DNA from: Corylus avellana
Lineage: Eukaryota; Streptophyta; Magnoliopsida; Fagales; Betulaceae
Direction of reading: 5' to 3'
Assembly (NCBI RefSeq): GCF_901000735.1
Contig: NC_081550.1
Span: 1,756,669-1,820,668, forward strand
DNA length: 64,000 nucleotides
Shown: one piece after another, positions 37,701 through 49,170 of the stretch
Layout of the letters: the number at the start of each line of letters is the position of its first letter
Position numbering within the stretch: the first letter of the stretch is position 1
Notes under the pieces: model-generated
What the model was told of the DNA's origin: nothing
Seen by the model: the letters and a program-made list of their open reading frames with translations, nothing else
Database searches by the model: none
Position numbers and translations under genes: made by a program

Positions 37701-39290
37701 TGTTTTGGGCGATATAGCCCCTGAGAAAATTGCAGGAAAGACCTTTTGTGAGTGCTTAATTGTTTCAGCAGATATATTCCATAAAGCTTGAGGAAAATAT
37801 CTTTGTATAGTCAATTAGCTTTGAGGGGAAAAAATCTCTTCAATCCCCTCTCCCCCCACTTTTTTTCAGAAAAAAGAAATAAAAATCTGGAGACAAGCAG
37901 ATTATCTTTCTGTGCCCTGTGTATGCTTTTTAAGTCGTCAATAATGTGATTAGCCCAGTGATGCAACAAGTTGTAGAGAAAACTTTTTTATCGTATTTTT
38001 GTTTAAAAAGTTTACATCTGTTAATCTGTTATATATTTCGTGTACTTTTCTAGTAGTTATACAGTAATTATGTTCTTTTGGGTTCTCAATTTGACTATGA
38101 CTTCATAATTATTACCTGATTGAGCTATATATTTATATTTTCTTACAGTCACAGGGACCTTGAAAGGTTATGACCAGTTGCTGAACCTCGTCCTTGATGA
38201 AGCCATAGAATTCTTGAGAGGTATAAACTTCTTTCCGCACTCTTTCGAGTGTGTTTGCCTTCTAGCACATAAAGCATACACTCCATTATCTCCATTAAGA
38301 TCTGCCATGAATAAATTAAGTAATAGCACATAAAATTTTCAATTAATTATTGCAACTACATACTGTTTATCAAAGAGGCCAAAAAGGGATGACAAAGTAC
38401 AAGGAGCGTCTACTTTCTACAAAAACAGGTCATTTAGAGCCCATTTGTTATCACGTTCTGTCGTTCTGCGTTAAAAGCACACTTTTAAATGAAAATGTGG
38501 AAAGCGGGTCGTTTGGCAGTAATTTCAAAACATTGGTTTTAGCAATAAGCAGGTCAAAAGGCATGTTTTTCTCTGCACCACTAAGAGAGATGCTTTATTA
38601 AAAGCACGTTTGAAAATCAATTTCTGCATTTCCGTGCAGTGGTTTTCATATAGTGAAAATGAGTGAGTTGCCTGCAATGTCCTCACATAATCCAAGAACT
38701 ACAAAAAGGACTGGTTTTAAAGCTACTCCCCTCAGTGTTACCTTGCATAAACATGCAGATCATGCATTATAGTGATTAGCATTTATTTTTTAGCTCAGTT
38801 TCCTTTTTTTTTTTTTTTTATTAAAAAATTACGAATTTGGGTGCTTTATTGACACAATTATATGTTGCTACAACCGTTATTGCACTTCTGATGAGCTACT
38901 TGATAATGTTACTGTGTATATGCTGCAGATCCAGATGACCCTCTTAAGACGACTGATCAAACTAGACGCCTTGGCCTAATAGTATGTTTGCTTTTAACTT
39001 ATAGTTCTCAAACAAATTTTGCAGAAAATTTTAATTACCTCTGAAGTTTTTAATAAAACAACTGTAACCACATTCAACTACAGCACTCCCTTGGATCCCT
39101 TGTGGTCCTTGTTCTTTTGAAAGCAAATGTAGATAGGAAACGACGAGTTCTTTTGACGTTGAGGATAATTTCATTTTTTTCACATGTTATGCTACTGCAG
39201 GTATGTCGGGGTACGGCCGTGATGCTTGTTTCCCCAACTGATGGTACTGATGAGATTGCAAACCCGTTCCTTCAGCCGGATGGGGTGTAG
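34782..39290 (+). CDS. LSM7: U6 snRNA-associated Sm-like protein LSm7
   Basis: Five coding exons: 34782-34784 (the ATG alone), 36214-36295, 38149-38220, 38929-38981, 39201-39290. All junctions are GT-AG and phase is kept, giving 300 nt or 99 aa, the usual plant LSm7 length. Sm motif 1 includes [20 protein letters not shown] and [18 protein letters not shown]. Sm motif 2 includes [18 protein letters not shown]. In eukaryotes LSm7 is one subunit of two heptameric rings: nuclear LSm2-8, which binds the 3' U-tract of U6 snRNA, and cytoplasmic LSm1-7, which promotes decapping and 5'-3' decay. The initiator codon is the last triplet of the leader exon (34,685-34,784). The first codon of exon 2 is the conserved Ser2, so this start is well supported. 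Confidence 0.96.
34892..35101 (+). pseudogene. Secretory-peptide-like frame in LSM7 intron 1
   Basis: This 69-codon frame opens with TTG rather than ATG. It would encode [20 protein letters not shown], a convincing signal-peptide core, then a hydrophilic Ser/Glu-rich stretch ending CES. A donor-like GTGAGT overlaps its end. It may be the first exon of a small secreted-peptide gene that lost its start codon, or chance. I do not recognise a family and see no second exon. Confidence 0.25.
35440..35990. repeat. Diverged tandem duplication in LSM7 intron 1
   Basis: Segments from about 35,440 and about 35,728 share in order TTTATACC, TAGAGATCA, CTTGTTTTGG, ATATGTCTAA-like, TAATGAGG/TAATAAGG, TCTTGCC/TCTTCCC and CCTGTAAAGTG. 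The period is about 290 bp with heavy divergence, so the duplication is old. Confidence 0.55.
38430..38650. other. Possible MITE remnant in LSM7 intron 3
   Basis: The left end AGAGCCCATTTGTTATCACG resembles termini of common plant MITEs. The interior has inverted TTAAAAGCAC elements (about 38,473 and 38,598). No clear right terminus or target duplication was found. Confidence 0.3.
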
Positions 39291-42200
39291 TTAATGCCAT
39301 TGTTATCCCTCAAAGTGATTTCCATAGAAATGGATAGTTTCTTTTTGGACTGATTGCCTTACAAACAGGAAATGCCTATTTCTCTCACATTTGTTTTTGG
39401 ACTATATACCTTTGTTTTATGGGGAACATGTGAATCTTTACTATATCATATAATATGCAAAGAGTTGTCTATTTCTTAGAAGAGACATGCTAGTTTCCAA
39501 TGCATGGATCTATTTTGTACACCTACTAAACCCTAAGTTGTACGTGTCTGTTTTGGTAGAGTATGGCTCTGCCCCATGCTTCCAAAACCTATATTTGGTA
39601 CCATCAAACCTCCAAGGATCAATTTATTTGAACTTCCAAGAATCCAAGACTAGCAACTACGGATCTGTACACATGATTACAAACCAGCCCACCATTCAAG
39701 GTCACAAGATTTGTTGCAAGATTTTTATTTTTTTATTTTTCCCTCGAGGTTAGAGCCTTGAAAGCTTCAACTGCTTTCTTGTCTGTTGCAACATGTCCTG
39801 GTAAGGGCTTGCTCGCCAATCAGATGTAGATCAAAACATGTTAAGGGTGTACTCATGTCTTTGGCAAATATACATTAACCTAGCTTGACCACCAACTTTT
39901 ACCTTTTACCTTCTCTTTTTCAGGTCAGAAAAGTCATCGATGTCCCCTACTCTCCCTTACTGTCCTGATTATGCTAGGCATTGATTGTGAGGAATCACTA
40001 ATACATATGGGTCTTTGTGTCTGCTTTTTTGAGTTAAAGCATGGTTGGAAGTGAAGGCATTCAATTAGTTTCCCCAAACCATACATGTTATCTTAAACAT
40101 CAAAGTTATACCTCTCAAAAAAAAAAAAAAATTCAAAGTTATACCTTTGCAACCGACCATAAGAAGGAAAATGTTTGGGGTATTATAACTTTTATCATCC
40201 CAAATCCCAATGGCTTATCTAAATTTCTATTTAAAATAGCTAATTAGAATCTACTTTTTCTATTTTAGCTAGTTACATTTTCAAAAACATCAAAAATCCG
40301 CTTATCTATTTTATTAAAATAATATTTTTAATAATAAGGCAAGCAAGAGAAAGGGAGAAAGAAATGAATAAAGAAAGATAGGGAGGGAGGAAAAGAGAAA
40401 GTAATTAAAAACTTATCCACTGCAGATGAAATGCAACATGCATTTGGTTTGAAGAACCAGTTGAAGATTTTTTTTAAATTTTTGTTAACCATTTTACATA
40501 GATATCCAAAATGCATATGCCATTACAAACCAACATGGCATTTTATGTAGCACTCTCATGCTAGTAATTGTCATGGTAAATATCAAGTGATTAAGTGATC
40601 GAACTTACAATCTAACGTAGCAATTCAAGTGAAACTGCTACATCAACTACAATCAAATTTAATTGTTTAGTGTTTGATATGATAAGTGATTAAGTATCGG
40701 GTAGAGTAATGACTAGTAATGCACTAGTTTAATTGTACGAAACTAATAATAAAAATTATAATTCCCTCGTCAATATAAAAGTAGAAAAGCCCCAACTACC
40801 ATCAGAAAGTAAAAAGTTAATTGGCTGAACAAATATATTTAATGTATATAATATGAAGAAAGGATGAGTCAAAACAATTATGGTGGCCAATATTGGAAGG
40901 TATCTTCAAAAGTACCACCGTCCGTCCACGTTTGGAACAAGAGAAAAGGAAATGATAGATTTATTCATTAAAGCCTAAATTCCGCAGAGCTCCCTTGACC
41001 ATATAATAATTAATTAAAGAAATTCCATGTCGTTAGATCGAAGACCACAAAACAGTGCAGAAAAACCGAAGCTTCATCGGAAAAGAAAGATGCCACGTTG
41101 AACGTCAAAAAATTGAAGCAAAACGACATAATTAAAAAGACATGGAGGATAAGGATTCCTATGCTCGGTCATGGTCAGAATTAAGGAGGGACATGCTATA
41201 TATATATATATATAACATATTCATCCTCAAAAAGCCTTTCTTTTCTTTGTGATTTTGCTTAATGTGGTCCTGGAATCCCGTCAAAGGATATTATTGTTCT
41301 TTTCATTGCTTGTAAGTTGTACCCAAGGGCTATTGCTGGTACAATGGTAAATTATCAAGCTGTCATTTCTTATATATACTAAAAAAGACTTAGTTTTTTT
41401 CTAAATTGGGTTGGAAGAGCTAGCTTTCCGATCTAATATAGTTTATAAATTTGTCATGTGTCTCTTAGCATGTGACAAATACATATTTTTTTAATAGCGC
41501 ACGAGAAGTGCATGCTTTTTCAATAGAATTTTTCTCGATTTTTTTATGCTGTTAAAAAAATATATGTTTCTTAATTACATGCTTAACGGATACATGTCAA
41601 TTTTATAGACTAAGTTAGAGGAATTTTCTCAAACCCAGTTTGAATAAAAAAAATTATGTTCATACTAAAAAGGCCTACGTTTTCTTCTAAATTAAATTGG
41701 GTCGGAGGATATCTTAAAGTATGTGATTCTCATATACATTAATTGAAAATGTATGATGAGTCGATGACAAAGTTTAATAGATTGAGTTCAAAGAATTTCC
41801 TATTAAAAATTAGTAAAGGGTTTGGATGGTGGTCAAATTAGCCATTCTAAAAGGGAATATGATTCTAAATCTCAATTTCAAATAAAATGAAATTAATATT
41901 GACACGTATTTTAAAAGTATGATGATGCTCATTGAAGTTGAAACATAACGTGAAGTTACATGCAAGGCATGCACGTGTCCCACAGCTTTCAAGGGATCGC
42001 ACTTTACTTTCTTTGAACAAAGTTATCCAAATGGTTGGAGAGGGAGATGCAAAGCGACCCACATTACAGCTCTTTTTGTCACTGTTCTAGTACCCCCCTC
42101 GGCCCTCTCTCTCTGTTGGTAGGGAATAATTACTCTCAAGTTTTTTGGGGCATCCCTTTACTCATAAGGTAGTAGAAAAATTTATAATACAGAAAGAGCA

Positions 42201-45200
42201 CATGCACATGGGTATGCATGGTACCTCCTTTTGTTGTTTCTTGAAGAAAGGGATGGAAGTAAGTGGCTCTCGATTGCTTGCTATCCAAAGGCAGACCAAA
42301 TTGATGATTCTCTGTGAATCAAGGGGGTCATTGTGCTTGGCAAACTCCAATAAGCCAAGGCGTAGAGGAAGAAGACAAAGGGTTCATTTGGATTCTAGTA
42401 ATCAGGTTGTCACGGGAAAAACATCGAACATGTAACTAGCCTTAAATTTGCCGACAACTCGCATAATTTTGTTCATCTTATTGCCTGCTAGGGAACCAAT
42501 TCCGCCTTCCCTATAATTTCAGCACCTGATTCTGCACACTAGAACGCATGCAACTGCATGCAATTAATTTATATATTGTTGCCAAACTTGCCATGTATAT
42601 CTATAGCCTTTGTCTGTATATATATAATTTTTTATGGATTCGGATCCCCACAATCCCGGTCCAAAGAGGAGAGAGCAGGAAGAATTGTTTTAGGGTTTAG
42701 CTCGGACGTACAGGAGAGTCTCTACTCACATACCCCGTATCCAAAGAGGATGGGATACGGGTAATAACAAGAATTCCCAATTGTAGAGGATCATTTGCGT
42801 CCTATTTTTACTGCCCCAAAAATAGAAAAAAAGAAAAGAAAAAAAAGTTTTCCTTCTCACACAAGTCATAAAATGTCCATCAAAAGTTAAGAAAGAGCCA
42901 ATAATTTATTTTCTTTTGAGAAGAAGTCATTATTATTCATTTGGGTAGAATTGCTTTAATTTAGGGATTTTTTTTCTTCAAAGAACTTCAAAAGGCAACT
43001 TCAACACGTAATTAATCATGTCAATTAAAGTAACCTATAGACTGATACAGGGAGGGTACTATACCCTCTAGCTTGTAGCTTACTGATCAGCATAATCTTA
43101 TCTGCTAATGTAATCCTATTGAAAAAAAAAATGTAAAACAAAACAAAACAACACAACGAAGGGTATATATATATATCAAAATCGTTGCTCCAATTACCAT
43201 AGGGCAAGTGACAAATTTACCTGTTCTGGGTGGTGTAAGATATGCCTATTCAGAGCAGATAAGCCATACACTTAACCTCTTTGTGAAGTTGTCTGAATTA
43301 CGTACAATTCGGGCAACAAATTTGTTGATCTGCATTATGAGGAGAATAACAAATGAAAAAATATGACCAAAAATAATAATAACGAGAACAAAAACAAAAC
43401 TCTTACTACTATAGTTTTGTGGAAGATATATACCAAAGTATTTTAAATATTAAAGGTTGTCTTTCCATCAACTTTGCCGTAAAAGGTAAGTTGCTAAGGT
43501 TGATAATCTTTATGTCAAATCGTGTAAACCACGTGCTGGTGCACGTTTCAACTTTCTCCTAAATTCTCAAATTCTAATCACCTGTATCGTTTCAAGATTT
43601 TTATGTCTCCTTTGCCTTGTTAAATAGATGAAGTGATTGCTATGAAACATATTTTTATAAAATAAAATCAGTATGATGATTATCTTAAGATATTTAGATT
43701 AAAAAAAAAAAATAGCTTTATATTTAAAAATGATTAAGTTTTAGAAAGAATAGTGTTGAAGTATTTCTATTTTTGTTTTTTTTTTAAATTCTCATTTATT
43801 TGGATACAGCCTAGAAAAAAATCTTATATTTATTTTGAGATGAAAATAATTAATTAATTATTTATTTATTTTTTAAATGACGAAGAACATTTTTAAGATA
43901 TGGCCACTTTGTGTACCTGCTCTTGTCAGATAAATCTCAGATCCGTATAAAGCGCATCCTATCCACACGAATTGAGTAATACTCCAGCTTCGCCAGTAAC
44001 GTGACCCTAAAGAATTGATTGCACTCAAAAGTATTCAAATCTTAGACCTAATGGTCGGAGTGTCACCAAAACTAAAGCCCTTACTACTTAAGCTAACCCT
44101 TTGGGGTTGAGATGAGAAGAACTTTGCAGTCAAAAGACACCTTACAAAAAAATATGATTATTTATATTTTAAGCAAAATGAAAAGTATTTATTTTATAGT
44201 TTATTGTACCTAATTGTGCACGTAGCATCATAATTTGAAATAATATAACAATATATAAGAAAATTATTATGCAAAAGAAAGAATCCTCATCACAACTCAT
44301 ATAAATTCTTTCTTCTTTTCAAGACTGAAACCATTGATGAATGAAAAATATATAAATTACCATCATCAACATGGGGAAAAAAGCTTCAATGGCAGGGTGG
44401 TCCATAGAAGATCATGGTCTGTTGGCACTGAATATCATGATTAAAAATGAGGTTAATATACACCTTGACCTACCCGATCTTTGTTTCTCTTACATAAAAA
44501 GTTGAGCAATAGCAATTGTTATTTCTGTGGCCGGAAAGCTGCCATAATTGCTAATTGGGCAACAAATATGAAAGTTAATATGTATTTGGACCAATAACCT
44601 CCCATCATTATGCCCCGTAATTTAAGAACACTCTGTCCCGTAATCATAAGAAGCTCATCTTTTTGTATCGAAATCTGTAATTACTAATTAGTGAGACCAT
44701 CAAAATTAATCTTTCAAAATTAATTTCCACCTACCTTTGTTTTCCCCCATTATCATATATTCATATAAAGATGATTTTTTTAAATAAAATAAAATATTTA
44801 TCGAATTTCCAGCAAATATTTGGTCACATCGTGTAATTTTCAAATCTGTGAATGTATTTTTTCTGACTACCTTTTTCTCTAACTTATTAAGGCACTAGCA
44901 AGGGCACGTGTCATAGGACCACCAACTTAACTTTACCTTGTAATCACTTTAGTTAATAGCTAATTGATGTATTACCACTCTTCACGGATCAAGCAGTGTT
45001 ATTATAATAATTATTATTATTATCTTTTACTGATAAAATGATGTTGATTTTAAATTCTTGACCCTACCATAATAACCTTTCTCCTCATTGAACATGTCTC
45101 TACCGTGGCAGCCAAGGCATCAAACTCTACTTATATTATATCCAAAAAAAAAAAAAAAAAAAACCCACAAAAAATAAATAAAAAGAAAGAACAAAGTTTC

Positions 45201-45972
45201 CTCAAACCGGTCTAATGAAATTCTTTTAATTCAGTCTATTAAAGTGTGATTCCTGCATATATGTTTAACTTATACATACATTTTTAATAAAACATGTAAT
45301 TTTCATCCTTTTTTTTTTATTAAAAAAGAAAAAGAGTAATATTATTTATTAGACTATTATCTGACTGCCATATAACTTGATCATGTGACAATAAAAATCA
45401 ACTCAACACATGTAAAAAAAAAAACCCAAGTGTTTGGTTTTTAACATTCTAATTGTATAGCAGTCTATTATTAATCTGATAAACTGAGTTTGAAGAAATT
45501 CTTTAAATACAATTTGAAGGAAAGCTTCGTCCAAAAACAAATTGATTATCATTTTCTTTTCAACCAAGCAAGGATTTATTGAGTTAATTCTACAATCAAT
45601 TGCATTGCAAAAAATGTAAAAATTCAATCATTTTGTACACTCCAAGAAATGTACAAATCCAAATTAAAGAGGCATAATTTTGTGTCCACAAGGAAAAGAA
45701 AAATTGTCTATTTCCTACATTTCCTTGCAATTTCTATTCCAGCCAATAGCGGAGCGTGAAATATACGCGCCAAGCACGCGAACAAACTCAGAAAGGTGTA
45801 ACCGTATGAACAACTGTATAATACAACTCTAGCTAATCATAGCTTAGCGCCAACTAATCTTCACTAACGCCGTTTTCCACGTTCTACCGTTATTTTTTAT
45901 ATATACACAAAAATACAGAGACGAAACGGAGAATTTAACTCTTACACGTGCGAGTCCCCGCACGTGGGTATA
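39291..45972. other. Gene-poor intergenic region
   Basis: 6.7 kb follows LSM7. I see no conserved protein. A 96-codon frame at 42,145-42,435 lacks any domain and is not supported. Contents are AT-rich DNA, an (AT)n run near 41,199-41,214 and one nearly complete SINE at about 43,880-44,112. The last 300 bp form the 3' flank of the kinase gene. Confidence 0.55.
43880..44112 (-). mobile_element. tRNA-derived SINE, nearly full length
   Basis: On the minus strand from 44,112: AGGGTTAGCTTAAGTAGTAA (A-box), then about 40 bases later TAGGTCTAAGATTTGAATAC (B-box). The body carries CTGGAGTATTACTCAATTC, GGATCTGAGATTTATCTGAC and ACAAAGTGGCC. It is homologous to the truncated copy at 29,040-29,262 and belongs to a different family from the 340-455 SINE. 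Confidence 0.72.
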
Positions 45973-47238
45973 CTAGAACTCGGACATGGAAACGGTCCTG
46001 TGACGCTCTGATGACGGTGACGGCGGGATCGACGGCGGAGATCTCAATTTGTTGAAGTACTCCCTGATGTTGAACCCTCCGGTGGAAGCCGTCGTTACGT
46101 TGTCCTTCAAGTCCTCGTCCTCGTCCTCTCTGGACGGAATAAACGGCGGCCGTAAGACTTCCGTCAGTAGGTCCCATCTGAGCCCGCGGAAGAACTTGTG
46201 GTCCTTGATCTCGCTCGCGCCCCTGAGGTAGCCCAATCGCCTGGTGGGGTCCTTCTCCAGCAACCGTCCGATCAGGTCCGTGAGGGCCGTGCGCTCACCG
46301 ATGAACTCGGGGGCTTTGAACAAAACGTTCCGAAACGTCTCCTTGCGGTTCTTGCCCTTAAACGGCGTCGTCCCGTAGAGCATCTCGTATGTGAGCACGC
46401 CCAGAGCCCACCAATCAACGGCGAACTCGTGGCCGTCCCCTCGCACCACCTCGGGCGCCACGTACTCCTCGGTCCCCACAAACGAGTGGGACCGCTCGCC
46501 GTTGGAGAAACTCGGTCTGCGTCGACTCACCGGGCTGACTCGTGCTGACTTGGCCTTCTTCAACCCCTTCTTGTTATTATTCTTGTTTTTGTGGTTACTC
46601 TCGGGCATGATGGATATCCAGCGTGGCAGGTGGCTCCGGTGTTTGCGGCGGAACTCCGGTGGATCCTCAACGGCCTCGGAAGTGTAAATGACGGTTTTGA
46701 CCGTGGAAGGGGTGAGGCTACGAGAGAGGTCGAAGTCTGTGAGGGTCACGTGACCGGAGTGTTGGATGAGGACGTTCTCGGGCTTGAGGTCGCGGTAGGC
46801 GATGCCCATGCGGTGGAGGTGGTCGAGGGCGCAGACGATCTCAGCCAAGTAGAAACGAATAACGGCGGGGGAGAAAACGCGGTCGTTTTGACGGTACCGG
46901 AGGACGTTGAGGTCGCCGCCGGGGCAGTATGGGACGGCCCAGGCGAGAAAGTCCGGAGAGTCGGAGGAACCGAGGAGTGAAGGGAGGAACGGATGGGCCG
47001 GGTCGGAAAGTCTGGACAGGACCTGGATTTCCCACTGGGCCCGGCGCTCCGCGTCGAGCTTGGTTTGGAACGAGGCCTTCTCGACAACCTTGAGAGCGAA
47101 CGGGCAGCGGGCAGCGGGATCCGCAGTCCGGTCGTGGACGAGGAAGACCGTGCCCATGGCGCCTTTACCCAGGACTTTGATGGCTTTAAGGTTGTCCAGG
47201 TCTAGCTCCGGCGAAGGTTGTGCTGGTGGTAAATCCAT
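45973..47238 (-). CDS. AGCVIII protein kinase, UNICORN-like
   Basis: Single-exon gene, 421 aa. The kinase domain starts near 18. The glycine loop is GKGAMGTV (24-31), the ATP-binding lysine K50, and the catalytic loop YRDLKPEN has D150. DFD (168-170) replaces DFG, the hallmark of plant AGCVIII kinases. An 80-residue insertion (about 172-250) holds a basic patch (KKGLKKAKSAR) and precedes SFVGTEEYVAPEVV. The tail has LRPPFIPS and FNIREYF; the C-terminus (SMSEF) is not a canonical FxxF PDK1-docking motif. Length, the Pro-rich N-terminus and the lack of introns match Arabidopsis UCN/AGC2-3 and UCNL, which restrain ectopic growth of integuments and other organs; WAG and PINOID kinases are longer and less similar. 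The coding region is strikingly GC-rich against its AT-rich flanks. Confidence 0.93.
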   Translation of the reverse strand: MDLPPAQPSPELDLDNLKAIKVLGKGAMGTVFLVHDRTADPAARCPFALKVVEKASFQTKLDAERRAQWEIQVLSRLSDPAHPFLPSLLGSSDSPDFLAWAVPYCPGGDLNVLRYRQNDRVFSPAVIRFYLAEIVCALDHLHRMGIAYRDLKPENVLIQHSGHVTLTDFDLSRSLTPSTVKTVIYTSEAVEDPPEFRRKHRSHLPRWISIMPESNHKNKNNNKKGLKKAKSARVSPVSRRRPSFSNGERSHSFVGTEEYVAPEVVRGDGHEFAVDWWALGVLTYEMLYGTTPFKGKNRKETFRNVLFKAPEFIGERTALTDLIGRLLEKDPTRRLGYLRGASEIKDHKFFRGLRWDLLTEVLRPPFIPSREDEDEDLKDNVTTASTGGFNIREYFNKLRSPPSIPPSPSSERHRTVSMSEF

Positions 47239-47321
47239 TTCTTGAAAGGAAGAGAAACAATAAGAGAGCTAGAAAACAGGTTTCGGAGAGAGAGAGATGG
47301 TTTAGAGCGTTGGTTTTTGGC

Positions 47322-47329
47322 TTATATAG
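47322..47329 (-). promoter_or_regulatory. TATA box of the kinase gene
   Basis: TATATAAG on the coding strand (within GGCCTATATAAGCC) lies 84 bp upstream of the ATG, with a CT/AG-rich tract (AGAGAGAGAG) between. Confidence 0.65.
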
Positions 47330-47965
47330 GCCGCTTTCTCTTCTCTCTCACTCTATGTTGTTGGTTTTTTTTTTTTCGCGCAGTATGTGCGTTTTTAAGT
47401 GTGACTGATTCTGATTGTTATTGTTTTTCTTTTTCCTTCTTCTTTTTTTGTTTTTGTTTTTTTGTATTTTTTCTGACGAGCAACAGAAAAAACCTATTAT
47501 TACACAAACTTTATACTATGCTGCCTTTTAATACCTGGGACACTGTGCATGAGGATTTGTAGTAATTTTGATGAAAGTAGAAGGCTAATTGTGAAGATTT
47601 ATTAAGTTTTATTTTTTTTCCCTCGCTTGACTTGTTCCTTTCTTCCTTTCTGTTCCTCTTTCTTTTTGCCCTTTTTAGTTTTGGTTTTGCTTTTCCAACT
47701 TGTCCCTTCAACCAACCCCAAAAAATAGCAAATTTGAACATAATATTACCACATAATTTGAAGTTTGAATCATGTGAGAAGCTGTCAACCTGACTTCTTG
47801 GAGGATTTGAATTAGGATTCTTAGAATAAGGGGGAAAATTTCTGTCAAGATATAGGCTTAAGATTATATAGATCGATATTACCAGACTCATTTAGTTAAA
47901 AAGGTCAAACTCCTTAATCTTAACCCGTATCAAAAATTGCAAATCAATCTTAAAATTGATAGTTT

Positions 47966-48247
47966 GTCAAGAGTATCTTCTAATTTATTAAGAGTTTGTT
48001 TAGGATTTGGATTAAAAGTTCTATTAGTATTTGGATTAGGAGTTCTAAGGATAGATATCATATATTATCCTTTAAAGTTGTAATTTCATTTCAATTTTTC
48101 TTATAAAGCCTATATAAGAGTATAAGACCCTACATTCAATAAAAGAAAGATCAGAAGAATAATTTTCTCAAATTTTTTGACCTTCGAGTGGAAGGCCTAG
48201 GATTCTTGACCTAAGGTTACTCAAATTATCTTAAAAATTTCTAACAC
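47966..48247 (+). mobile_element. Candidate solo LTR
   Basis: The stretch starts TGTCAAGAG and ends TTTCTAACA. It has an LTR-like order of motifs: TTGGATTAGGAGTT repeats, a promoter-like CTTATAAAGCCTATATAAGAG region near 48,100, a poly(A) signal AATAAAAG near 48,140, then a U5-like stretch. No primer site, internal region or target duplication is visible, so the call is tentative. Confidence 0.4.
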
Positions 48248-48845
48248 TTTCATCACACTAACAAAACATTTTTAACTAGTAGGCATAGGGACAAGAAGGA
48301 AAAAAAATAAAATTAAAAAAAGTGGATTTGTCCGAGAATTTGCTTTAATAATTGCAAGAGTATGAAAAGAAAGATAGAATTAGAAGAAATAAAGTCAAAA
48401 AGGGAAGGAAAAATATAAAAAAGAAATTGGGAAATCACATTGTATATACCAATGTCTAGTGCAAATCAAGTAGGCCAATTGGACAATAACACTACCAATT
48501 TCAGCAATGCAATTGTCCCTTGTGCCTGTACCATGACAAGCATGATTGAATTAGTCTATTTAAGAGGTAGTGCCAGCCATATGGAGGTTCAAGTGTAATG
48601 ATTTGGCTAAAGTAGACCCTATTTTTCTACAAAGTAAAGAAATAAAGCCCCACCTTTGTAGCTTTCAAACAATCTATTAATTTTGTTGTCTGAATTGTTA
48701 ATAATTTAGTCAATAATTATCAAAGTGTTTTTAGAGTAATGTTATGAATAATTTTTTTTTTCTTTTCTTTTCTGCAGTGCAACTGGATGGGCAGCATACA
48801 GGGCAACAAAAGCATCCAATCGTAGACATTAAAAAAAAAAAAAAA

Positions 48846-49170
48846 AAAGTTCCTAGCATTACTTGAGTTTTTATGGGGTCATCTATCTGAACAAATCTCA
48901 GGAAATCACTTTCTTCTTGTAGCAATTGAAACAGTAAATTACTGAAAATCTGAATTCTTATTCCTAATTTGCTACAAGCGCTTTTTGCTATCCTATATGT
49001 TGCCCATCTTGATGCATTGCAAAAAACAAAAACAAAAAAGTTCATAGCGTTACTCGGGTTTTTATCGGATTATTTGTCTGAACAAGTCTTTGGAAACCAC
49101 TCATTTATTGTAGCAATTTGAACAATAAACTATTGAAAATGTGAATCTTTCTTCCTAATTTGCTACCTTG
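48846..49170. repeat. Imperfect direct duplication, about 191-bp period
   Basis: GTTCCTAGCATTACTTGAG (48,849) recurs as GTTCATAGCGTTACTCGGG (49,040). Both are followed by TCTGAACAA, TTGTAGCAATT and CTTCCTAATTTGCTAC-type sequence, each after an A-rich run. This may be two copies of one non-autonomous element. Confidence 0.55.

Noticed and set aside
42145..42435. 96-codon frame with a basic C-terminal part
   Set aside because: No family resemblance and no conserved motif; treated as chance.
45935..47087. Several long antisense and alternate-frame open frames over the kinase gene
   Set aside because: They are by-products of the GC-rich kinase coding sequence, rich in Arg, Pro and Ser with no domain, and the kinase frame is unequivocal.
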